This document shows, piece after piece, positions 21,737 through 31,045 of a DNA stretch of 64,000 bases; the stretch's first letter is position 1, and the number at the start of each line of letters is the position of its first letter. This DNA is from Polytrichum commune (Eukaryota; Streptophyta; Polytrichopsida; Polytrichales; Polytrichaceae): positions 25,579,666 to 25,643,665 of the forward strand of contig OX485807.1 of assembly GCA_950295325.1 (NCBI GenBank), in the 5' to 3' direction. Under the pieces are notes generated by a model. The model was not told the DNA's origin and ran no database searches. It saw only the letters and a program-made list of their open reading frames with translations. A program made the translations under genes and the position numbers.

Positions 21737-21962
21737 GGGTACAGTTCATCCTGAACTGGCCGTCGTGCCAAAGGGTCTTCAATGTTTTGTGTGTGGAGAG
21801 AAGAAAGGAGCGGCTACTATGCTCTTGTGTGATCAGTGTCAACGCGGTTGGCACATGGCATGCTTGAGGCCACCCTTGACTTCTCTACCATCTGGACAGT
21901 GGAGTTGTCCTCGCTGTCGAGGATCTTCGGTACTTGGTGCTTCCACCAATCGTATTCAATGA
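21696..21962 (+). pseudogene. PHD finger, C-terminal end of retroelement Pol, frameshifted
   Basis: In the frame one base away from Pol, the product continues as KNCAPCHLP and then a complete C4-H-C3 PHD finger of about 48 residues (about 21784-21930). It shows CFVC, LLCDQC, GWHMAC and CPRC, plus the hallmark Trp two residues before the last Cys pair. Six A residues at 21704-21709 sit at the junction, and one surplus base there explains the break. PHD fingers bind histone H3 tails. At the C-terminus of an integrase it takes the position that a chromodomain has in chromoviruses, so a targeting role is a reasonable inference. Confidence 0.75.
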
Positions 21963-22246
21963 TCCTGTGTGGTTTTCATCATCTTGTGCCTGCCCAAATG
22001 GAAAATGAGGAGTTATGGCTTAGAGACGCAATCAACATGAGGCGGTGGATTTAATTCTTTGGGATCTGATGGCTAAACATCAGAGGCGATTAAGGATGGG
22101 GCTCACCTTGCACCCAGCCTACAGTTCCTTGGAATAACGTTTACCACACTAGTTAGTTGCGGAGCAATCTTTCATGATCCATGCCCTTTAAATTGGCATT
22201 GGTCCTAGCTGCTTGGCGGGACTCCATAGTCAGCTGAGGGGGGGCA
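21963..22246 (+). other. 3' untranslated part and polypurine tract
   Basis: A short non-coding stretch follows the PHD finger. It ends with GAGGGGGGGCA at 22236-22246 directly before the TGTCGAGG start of the LTR. A purine run abutting a TG-starting LTR is the plus-strand primer signature, so it fixes where the true LTR begins. Confidence 0.75.
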
Positions 22247-22688
22247 TGTCGAGGTGTGTTGTTTATGTGTGACTTTGCTATGTTTTAGTGTTGTTTGTTA
22301 GTGGTGGTTGGTACTCGAGCTGCAGTGACACACGATCGCTATTTACACGACAGCTGTCACGGTATGCGGCGTCGAAGGCCGCACCTTATCCGTTGGGTTT
22401 CATCCATCTAGATTTGGATGGATGAATCTAGATGTAGAGAGGAAGGCTCCTAAGTGAGGAGCCTCCTCCTTGACTTGGCATTCTTGCCAAGTCAAGTCTT
22501 GTGAGTTAGTGTGTGGAGAGAGCTTGTGTGAGGTGTAGATTGCATGATTTTGCAATAAATCTTGAGTTCTTCTCCCTCTTCTTACACTCTTGGATTCTCC
22601 CTTGGTGGAGTGAGAGATAGCTTGACTAATTGTGTGCATTTGAAGGGAGATTTAGAGTTATTATGAGTGTTCTACTCTCTTCCTTCTC
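22247..22688 (+). repeat. Complete LTR, 442 bp
   Basis: It begins TGTCGAGG right after the polypurine tract and ends in CCTTCTC (the left-end counterpart continues with A, so the native end may be CTCA). It has an AATAAA signal at 22554-22559. At 22349-22358 it holds the perfect palindrome GACAGCTGTC, which imitates two LTR ends separated by GC. Immediately downstream a second LTR start begins, which gives a direct LTR-LTR junction. Confidence 0.75.
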
Positions 22689-22794
22689 TGTCGAGGTGTG
22701 TTGTTTATGTGTGACTTTGCTATGTTTTAGTGTTGTTTGTTAGTGGTGGTTGGTACTCGAGCTGCAGTGATATACGATCGCTATTTACACGACA
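22689..22794 (+). repeat. Second, partial LTR (first 106 bp)
   Basis: This repeats 22247-22352 with two differences (CACACG versus TATACG). It stops at CGACA, the point after which the left-end partial LTR starts two bases later. Together the two partial LTRs make exactly one LTR minus a GC dinucleotide. Confidence 0.75.
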
Positions 22795-23867
22795 CAGCGG
22801 TCCACATCCATCGAGGAAGAAATTGAGGTCATCGTTGGAGAAGCGAATCTTTCGATTCGAGCACCAAGTGATGGGGGAGCTCCGAGCTCAACGGGTTTAT
22901 ACTGCTTTGGTTTCTTCACCTCCGGTGGTGGCTTCATCATCACACATTGGTGGTGATGAAGAGGGGATGGACTTTATTGCTAGCACGGAGGTTGGGGGCA
23001 TGGTTAATGCCCCCTCCTTTCATTAGCAGTTAGAGTCCGTGCCAACACCAGGTAGCTCTCTTCTAGTGGAGAAGGAGACGACATAGTTTGATGATTGGCC
23101 ATTGGAATTAGGCCCTCATCTCACTGGTGCTAAGGCATAGAAAGTATGAGCATTTATTCGCTCGTACCGTAGGTGTTTTTCTTTTAGCCTTCAAGATCTT
23201 GAAGGTTATAAAGGGAAACCCATCCACATTCGGTTGAAGGACGACCATCCCATTTTTCGGAGACCTTATAGGCTCAGTGTTTCCGAGCGGATTGGCGTTC
23301 ATGCTCGTTGCCGAGAGCTCTTGGCAGCAAGGCTAATCGAACTGTCCAACGGGGAGTATGTTTGTGCTACAGTTATGCCATCAAATAATGATATCTTTGG
23401 CAATTGGACGGAGAAACGGATGTGCGGGGATTACCGTCCAGTTAATCGGAAGACCAAGTCGGATCGGTATCCCATGCCAATCCCGGAGGAGTTGTTCGAT
23501 GCCTTCGGATTTGCTCGAGTCTTTAGCACGTTGGATTTGAGATCCGGCTATCACTAGCTCCCATTACTTGTGGGAGACCGGATGAAGACTGTATTCTAGG
23601 GAGTTGATCATGATGGGAAGGATCAACTATACCATTGGAAGTTTCTTCCATTTGGCCTCAAGAATGCACATGCTGAGTTTCAGAGAGTGATGAACCAAGT
23701 CCTCTTGAATCAGATGGCCGTCTCATTGCTCAGTGTAGGCCGGATAGGCCAGATCAGAGGGCCTCTTTGGTGCGACAAATGTACGAGGAACTTAGCCATT
23801 TTGGAATACGCATGACACATTCGATGTTGTGTGGCCAATATTGGTGGACTGGCATGTATCAACAGGT
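22795..23867 (+). pseudogene. Right half of old methyltransferase retrotransposon
   Basis: This continues the sequence interrupted at 12972: end of ORF1, the TAG CAG TTA readthrough site (23024-23032), and reverse transcriptase through FGLKNA (about 23655). A deletion of roughly 1.1 kb then removes the catalytic part of RT and RNase H. A short integrase zinc-domain remnant follows (about 23740-23867, matching 20653-20775 of the younger copy). Stops of the C-to-T or G-to-A kind occur at 23083, 23556 and 23599. The rest of integrase, any PHD finger and the 3' LTR are absent. Confidence 0.8.
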
Positions 23868-24150
23868 AATTCACAAGGGTGAGGCATGTACCTCGTTCTA
23901 AAAACAAAAGTTAAAAAAAATTCAGTTTTGTCAACAAGGGTGAGGTATGTGCCTCATCTAAATCACAAGTTCAAAACAAATTTAGATTTGATAACAAAGG
24001 TGAAGCATATGCCTTTCTTTAAACCACAAGTTCAAATAAAATTAGAATTATTGACAACAGTGAGACATGTGCCTCACCTTAAACCACAAGTTTAAAAAAA
24101 ATTGGGTTTGCTTTACAAAGGTCAGGCATGTGCTTCACCTTGAAACACAA
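23868..24150 (+). repeat. Tandem repeat, five copies of about 60 bp
   Basis: Copies of GGTGAGGCATGTGCCTCA followed by an A-rich CACAAGTT tail start near 23879, 23940, 24000, 24060 and 24120. Because 60 is a multiple of three, an open frame crosses it, but nothing suggests that it is coding. Confidence 0.75.
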
Positions 24151-24246
24151 GTTGCATGTGCTTAAACAAAGGGGGGCTTTAATGTCACCCTTAAAGAAGC
24201 ATTTGAAGCCTTTAAATATTTTTAAGGATTATAAATGATTTCTCAT

Positions 24247-24780
24247 AGGTGATGACAAGCATGTGATTCAAAAAACCTTTACTTATCCCTAGATCGAAAA
24301 CAAAGTATGCTGTTCCAAAGCATGGTCTAAAGGAGAAATTATTCAAAAACTTATTACTCCAACCTATACACATGATATTGATTCTTGCGAAATATTCATT
24401 GTTTCAAAAACCTCTAATGTTATTTCTTCTTATATTCTGAAATGTGCCAACATCATTGGGGATGTTGTTCTTAACGGTATGAAAATGATTAAAATTCCTA
24501 AGGCTCGAAAGTGGTGGAAAGAATTGAGTGAATCACAAAAACTTATTTGTCCTTCTATGTTAAGAAGTGTATTGTGTTTTAAGTTCTCTTGAGGAAGAGA
24601 AGTTGATTGAATGTATGGCCTCTTATCAACAATTTCATACGAAAGTTATTGACAATATTTCAAATGAAACATACATGCAAAAACCGGGAGATCCATTAAA
24701 AGATATGAGATGGCTGGAACGTTATTATTTTTATATGAATGTCTTATACATATTGATTCACAACTTCAACTTATAGTACG
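24247..24780 (+). pseudogene. Unrecognised decayed AT-rich reading frame
   Basis: From 24247 to 24591 one frame gives a protein-like sequence with a single TAG (about 24292). It includes IIGDVVLNGMKMIKIPK and ARKWWKELSESQKLICPSML. After a shift, 24567-24776 continues with EKLIECMASYQQFHTKVIDN and MRWLERYYFYMNVLYI. A further shift would carry it to about 24880. Base composition is clearly more AT-rich than the flanking retroelements. I do not recognise the family. It could be a remnant of a host gene, a DNA transposon or another integrated element. Confidence 0.35.
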
Positions 24781-24899
24781 TTCCCAGGATCCTTCCCATT
24801 TCCAAAAAGGAGATACTAGATTTGAAATTGACTGCAGAAGATTTGATAACTCCAACTTTAGGACCAAGTACTCAACATTGAAAAGGTAAAAGAAGAAAA

Positions 24900-27240
24900 T
24901 TGATTAGCTCTCAGAATCGATGTTCTGCAAAGAAGTCTTTCAATTCACCAAGTCAAGATAAAATTGACGAATACGTTCATCTTCATAAATGGCTTCAACA
25001 ACATCAACCTTTTAATTAACCGTATTAAATAATCATCATCCTAAAACAACCATCCAAACAAACTCCTCGTCGTGAGCATAATCAATGCCATCCAAAAAGT
25101 CCTCACACAATATTACCTTAAAAAAATTAGACCCCACACGAATATCACAAAGAACGATGAAGTAGAGAAAACTAGCCAAAAAAGGAGCACTAGAACCCCG
25201 GATTATATAAACCCCATTGCACCTCATAGGCCACCATACCCTATTTTGACCCTCCATCCCCCCCACCTTGACATAACACAATCCGAAACCTAAAAATTAC
25301 TTGAAAAAGAACACCAAAGCGCACTCATATCACATTCCTCGAGCATAATACCAAATGCCACTAAAACAAATAAATTCAAAATGGTTTTCCACCTATGAAC
25401 TACACCTAAAATGGTCTAATCTATTTGGGATGCACTATGGATCACGGATGCCCAAGTCAATCAAGTACCAAAATTTTGCTATGGCCGATACTCGGGAAAC
25501 TACTGAAAAAACACATCCTTAAACAATACATCTCCCCACTTTGTAAACTATGCAAATTAAAACATAAAATATCAATTGCCTCCATCTGCTATCATGCTAC
25601 ACAAGTAAACACATAAACAACCTCCACACCAACAAATACAATAAGGCAGTATGCGCACTAGCCAATTGTGGTTAGTTTTTTCGTTACAAACAAACCCAAG
25701 GAAACAATCAGGGAAGACTTAAAATGTGACTTATACCACGTCTAGGTGTCACATATAAGGTTTATTAGGGGAAATACCAGGTTATAACATTCCATTTCGG
25801 CTCTGGGATTAATAATTGGATTATGAATAAAAAAAATAAGAGCTCTCCAAATCAATACATACAAATGTGACAGTCTCTCGCCTCAATCTAGGTTCCCACT
25901 CAATAGTTTGGCAGTGAATTCATTTTAATTTGGACCAAGTGCGGTGCACAAGCATAGGCACAACCATAGTCCATTGACTTGCTTAAGAGGTCCCCATTTG
26001 TCTTCTTTGATCAAAGCCAATGGCACTTTGATCACCTCAATAGCCTCATCTTAATTAAATCAATTTAGTTTGTTCTTGAGTGCCACTATAATTTGCTGAA
26101 TTGCATTCAATCTACTTCCATTTTATTGTATAGTTCATAAAAAATGACAAGGTTGGATAAACATGTAGAGTGACTGGTAACGCCGTTTATCTTCTTTATA
26201 CTGCTACCACAACAGACAACCCTTTCGTACCCAGCCAATAGTCACAGATTTTTACCCCTTCGTCTATTTCCTCGAGTCTGTCAATAGTCCCTGCCTGCAG
26301 TTATGAAACCCAAGAATCAACAGTCCCCGGAACTCTTATAGGCCTACCACACTATGTGGGAACTAGATACAACCTATTGCCGAATCAATCTCAAAGACAA
26401 TGGCTTCCCTCCTCTGCCTTTCACAATTTGAATTGGTATACTATCAGACTATGAAATGAAGGAGAATAGGTAATCGGATAATTGCTCCCTTATATTTAAG
26501 AATCATCGAAGTAGATGCTTGATACAGATCCTTCTAGGCAATCAAACAAACATCAAATTATTACTCCAATCACTCCACTTTACTCATTTAGCCATTGTAA
26601 CAAAGGAAAGCTGGATCCAAACATGAGATGATCATAACGACAACATATCCGTCACACGCCCATTTATCTTTGACAGACTTAATTGGAACTCCTCAAATGC
26701 TAGTGACCGACTCCAAATGAAATTATGAATTGCACACAATCAGTCCATAGCCATATTCAATCATGATGAATACTATGCACCTTACTCGACGGTAGGTAAT
26801 TGACTTTTACTGTAAAAACATGGCGAGAGGATACAACAGAAGATTAACTTCAATCAGTGAAATTCAATTCCAGATTTAAAGACATATGTTCCAATATGAA
26901 CTAATAATTGTTAGACAATTGAGAATCTCGAGAATTGCCCTCCCGGCAATAATAACCAAAAGTTCTCAAAAACTATGGTCCACACACTTCATACACACAC
27001 TCAAGAGAGAGAAAGAGACCTATATATATATTGTTCTCCTTACAGTCCCCTTATGTGGATTGCCCAGAGTTGTAACTATTCCTATCAGTCCATAGTCCTC
27101 ATAAATCTGCCCTTTCCCAATCTCCATACCTATAGTCCTTCATTCACACATGAGAAACATATATCTAGCTATATTTAGATTGTTTTCTCATTACACTTCT
27201 ATTTTCAACAAAAAATAAATGAAAATTGGCTCCACATAGC
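24900..27240. other. Intergenic, no gene seen
   Basis: AT-rich sequence with only short open frames and no recognisable domain, RNA gene or inverted-repeat element. Confidence 0.5.
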
Positions 27241-27274
27241 CCCTTGCTGATCTTGTTGCTAGTCCTCCAACAAC

Positions 27275-29032
27275 TTATCTTCGTTGTTTGAAAAAAAAAT
27301 TTGGAGCAGAAGGTGGAACCTCAATAGCCCTCTTGTTATCCCGAATCTCCATCTTCTCCACCGCCTTGCGAAGATCCTCATCTTTTTCCACGAAATCAGG
27401 TGCATTGTGGCGTTGCCATTTCAAGAAACATTCGAATGGTCCCGCGCGCATATGGGGAAACTCATTAATTAGGCACATGTGGGCACCCGCTATGAAATGC
27501 GTGATAGCCATGGCTTCCACAACTCTGACCCACCGTGTCGGCCTATATTGTAGCTTCAAGAGCAAAAGAAATTCATGCTAGCGTTCAGAAAATTGATTCA
27601 CGTCAATTGTCACGTTCCACTGGCCGCACCAATTGGCAAGGGTGTTACAAAACACCGCGGCCCTGAAACAGACTGGATCCAAGTGATACCGGTGGGCCTC
27701 AAAGAATGCTCGATACGTCGCATGGCATTCGTCCACTGTTGTTTTAGGTACAGGTATTAACGGCCAGTTGTACTCAATGCTGGACAATGTTGAGAGTGAA
27801 TTCCACTTGTACCTTCTAGCACATGGACAGAAATTAGGATGATTCACCACCGCAGGGGGTGGGTTAGGGGACCATTGTCTTGAGATCCTTCGGTACTAGA
27901 TATCAGTGGGAACATTCTCAGTCCTCAACAAACCATAGTCTTCAAGTAGCCAGCTGATGGCTTCCCATGTGGGCACAGGTTCCTCGGAGGGATTGTCGAA
28001 CAACTTATGGTACTGCCCAAGATACTTCAAAATAAGCGGGTTTCCCACAAGAGGTAATTCGGGTATGACTCGAGAAATGGAAAAATTGGGTGGAGGGGAC
28101 TCTAACTGAATTTGACCGTGTAGATTGAGAAGATGACACTTATTGGCTGATATGTCCCTTATATACCTCTCTAGTCTATTGACTGTTTTATCATACTGGA
28201 ACATGTAATGCGAACCTGTAAGATCTGTATTGGAGACTATTGACAGACGTTGGATATTGTTCGCAAGAAGGAAAGGGACAAAGTCATGATGCAACATCTG
28301 TTGGTAAAGGCTGCTCAAAACTATTTGCCACTCGTTCAAAGTATTATAGGTCTGACCATAAAATTGGGAAGAAATACGAGCGCTATAGTCTTGCCAGGAC
28401 ACAACTCGCCCCTCGTTTTGGGCTAGCAACTCATGACGTAACGACCATTGTCCCTCTAAAAAAACATAATACATTAAGACACGAGGTCCCACATCTCCTA
28501 TCACCATGAAAGCGGAATGTGGGTCAGACAATTATATGTGCTTCCTAGCCAAAATTTCAATAAACTGATTTTCAACTCCTCACTTGACACTAGCCTGCCA
28601 TATTCTAAGGAACTGACTATGGTCCAGCCACATAGCCTTAGCTAACCCTTGAGTAAGAAAAAACAAATCCCTCTGCTGCTCATAGAATTGGAACATGTTG
28701 GAAGCCACTGGACTCGTAGACTCCCACTTCCATATTTCGTCTATAGACCCAAAGGACTAAGAAACGGAGGGTGATGCCGGCAATTCAACAAGGGAACTAG
28801 GGTGAGGTACTTTCTCCTGCAAAATTCTCTGTTTCAGGAACTCAATCTCTTCTTGCTGCCGACGGCTCTGCTCCCGTAACTGCTGCTTCTCCAACTGGGC
28901 TTGCTCCAGTTTGGTGTCATTACTTGGTGTGATGAATGTACTCAACACATGCACTCCAGCCAACACACATTCAACACACACCCACATGTCAATTACCTCA
29001 TCCAATGTTTTGGTGTTATATAGGACTGTCAA
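27275..29032 (-). pseudogene. Unrecognised protein gene, one frame with five stops
   Basis: On the minus strand a single frame of about 586 codons runs from 29032 to 27275 without a frameshift, but with stops near 28757 (TAG), 28598 (TGA), 28537 (TAA), 27896 (TAG) and 27578 (TGA). The N-terminal part has a Q/E-rich coiled coil (KLEQAQLEKQQLREQSRRQQ, about 28850-28910). Then come a middle region with SSQFYGQTYNTLNEWQIVLS and YIRDISANKCHLLNLHGQ, and a C-terminal part with FLKWQRHNAPDF and a second charged helix. No known domain is recognised. No introns are evident, so it may be a domesticated or transposon-borne single-exon gene now decaying, or a family that tolerates these changes only because it is dead. 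Neighbours are MITE-like repeats. Confidence 0.45.
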
Positions 29033-29241
29033 TTAATGGCGGTAGTCCAATATGTGTTCAAGATCTTGGGTCCCTTGAAATTTAAGGTGCTTTTGTCTTA
29101 TGCTTATCGTCAATGTTCAACATACGATATGTTGGCATGGAGTTGCATAGGCATAAAGTAGTGCCAACTGACAAGATGGAACAAGTGAAATACATAGGGT
29201 TGCTAAAACAATTGAATTGACCTAATAGGGAAAAGCAAATT

Positions 29242-29476
29242 GGGAGAGGAGATTATTGCCTCCAATGTACCTCTCATTCATCCAACATAAAAGCCCTAAA
29301 CAACATGCAGTCCGGAGTATATTGCTTTTAGTTGATTTGGCACCAAAATTAATTTCAAGACCCCAAATTAATCTAGACAAAGTCATGTGAAATGAACTGG
29401 CCAAAAACATATAAGGTGTCAACTTTTTATGTTGGATGGATGAGAAGTATGCTCATATGCAACAATTCCATCTCGC
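29242..29476. mobile_element. MITE-like element with ~50-bp inverted repeats
   Basis: Imperfect terminal inverted repeats of about 50 bp are built around CTCATTCATCCAACATAAAA at the left and its complement at the right. A second copy in the same orientation lies at 34109-34354. Confidence 0.6.
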
Positions 29477-30212
29477 CAAAAGAATCAATTTCAATTTCAT
29501 CTAAATCATGACCCGGACTTTGTCATCAAAGACAATGAGTTTTTTGAAATTGAGGGCGGTGGACATGTTGCATGTGAACATGAATTTTAACCATAGCCTC
29601 ACTGGAAACAATCACTCATTTATGTTTGAAATAGGCAATTGCATAAGACAAGGACACTTACTTCGTATGAGAGGCATATGTTCATGCCATTATTAGATCA
29701 TGAACTTGTTAGTTGTTCACATATGCTTGGATTATCAGTACATTGATTATCCCAATTAGTGCAGGAGGGAGGGCTAATAGTGACAATGAGAAATTAGTGA
29801 AGGTGATACTGAACAAAGATTATGCTATGAAAACGGTGCCACTAAAAGATCTAGGAAGCATTGTCCATCCCGGCACTATTTACTGAAAGTACCGACCCTT
29901 GGCTATATTTGCAAAGAGTATGGACATTTGGCACTATTCACTGACAAGCATGTGTTTTCTTTAAAATTAAACTATCACTCTTCCAACATCTTAGGGCACG
30001 CACTAATTCTCTATGGTAAATGAGCATGTATTCATGAATTTAGTGTCATGTAAGAATTCCAACCCTCAGTTACTTTGAGATTTGGCTAAATAGTGGATGC
30101 TTCGGGAATTAGTACCACACTCACTAATTGGAATAATCACTGTACACTCAACAAATTTTTTTTTGCCTATCATCCCCAATGTTGCCAATTTGTGTTAGTA
30201 TACCAACAAAAA
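29477..30212. other. Intergenic, no gene seen
   Basis: Short open frames only; no recognisable protein, RNA or repeat structure before the AT microsatellite. Confidence 0.45.
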
Positions 30213-30213
30213 A

Positions 30214-30275
<62 letters not shown>
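30213..30275. repeat. (AT)n microsatellite
   Basis: About 30 uninterrupted AT dinucleotides. Confidence 0.95.
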
Positions 30276-30311
30276 AATCATGTATACAATATGCAAGAAA
30301 AATCTTCAAGC

Positions 30312-30632
30312 ACACTAAATATGATATTTAGTGTTTGATTATATTTAGTGTTGTTACCACCCTACCCTGCTAGACATTAATTTTCAATTCCTTGATAATT
30401 AGTGTTTAAAGATATTCTAGAATCTCCTTTTATCATTGTTGGTTTTTTTGTTTTTTTTTTTTTTTCTTATCTTTATTAACATTAAATTTAAACATGTAAC
30501 TTCCATATAATACCATAGTTGGTATTTAGTGTTTGAGTTTACATTTAATGTTACTTACTTTCATAGGGTTATTGACATTTAGTGTATGCGTTTATATTTA
30601 GTGTATCAAACACTAAATATCAGATTTAGTGT
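30312..30632. mobile_element. MITE-like element, CACTAAAT ends
   Basis: The left end reads CACTAAATATGATATTTAGTG and continues TTTGAT. The right end is its near-perfect inverted copy, ending in TCAGATTTAGTG. Each terminus is itself a short palindrome. Neighbouring trinucleotides do not match, so no target duplication is confirmed. The CACTA start recalls En/Spm-type ends, but this is not diagnostic. Confidence 0.5.
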
Positions 30633-30701
30633 AGTGAGGAGTTCACCTCTGCACACCTCCATGTACCTTGGCTTGATTTAAATCCAGGGGACTCTCAAGA
30701 A

Positions 30702-31045
30702 GGACACTAAATATGATATTTATAGTGTCACCAATTGTAATTGTCTTGCTCAATACTAATTGTAACTCGCGGTATAGTGTCACCAACACTAAATGTTGAC
30801 CCAACTTTTGGTGGGATTATAGATTTACAGTATTGCAATTACTGTCCCTTCACAAGTAAATTTTTCATCCAAATTTCAATCATCCATGACAATATTTCAT
30901 CACAAGTTGCTAACAAGAGATGGTAGGGTTTTGGCCAATGGATGAACTCATCCATCATCCATGACAATATTTTGTTCAATTGTAGTGTCATGCGAAAAGC
31001 CACCATAATGACATATAATACCATGACACTAAATATCATATTCAG
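30702..31045. repeat. Dispersed element, copy A
   Basis: It starts GACACTAAATATGATATTT, runs through TCTTGCTCAATACTAATTG and CACCAACACTAAATGTT, and ends with GACACTAAATATCATATTC. Related copies are at 33083-33965 (same orientation, interrupted) and 34635-34803 (inverted, partial). Sharing of both internal words and ends defines a non-autonomous family. Confidence 0.6.

Larger units (their letters stand above)
12973..22794 (+). mobile_element. Ty3/gypsy-like retrotransposon carrying a DNA methyltransferase
   Basis: A nearly complete 9.8-kb element. Order: partial LTR (12973-13306), 1.4-kb leader, ORF1 with Gag, two CCHC knuckles, retropepsin and C5 methyltransferase (14732-18757), UAG readthrough site (18812), Pol with RT, RNase H and integrase (to about 21709), PHD finger (to 21962), polypurine tract (22236-22246), complete LTR (22247-22688), then a second partial LTR (22689-22794). 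It sits in the old related element with CACAGC repeated at 12967-12972 and 22793-22798; if the element ends in CA, the target duplication is CAGC. Paired LTR parts differ at about 5 of 334 and 2 of 106 positions, so the insertion is fairly young. RT before integrase and the zinc-binding integrase place it with Ty3/gypsy (Metaviridae-type) elements. Confidence 0.85.

Noticed and set aside
23886-24095. Open frame across the 60-bp tandem repeat as a repeat protein
   Set aside because: The period is divisible by three, so the open frame is expected by chance, and no relation to a protein family is seen.
23868-24150. CRISPR-like array
   Set aside because: The copies are degenerate throughout without conserved repeats alternating with unique spacers, and the genome is a plant's.
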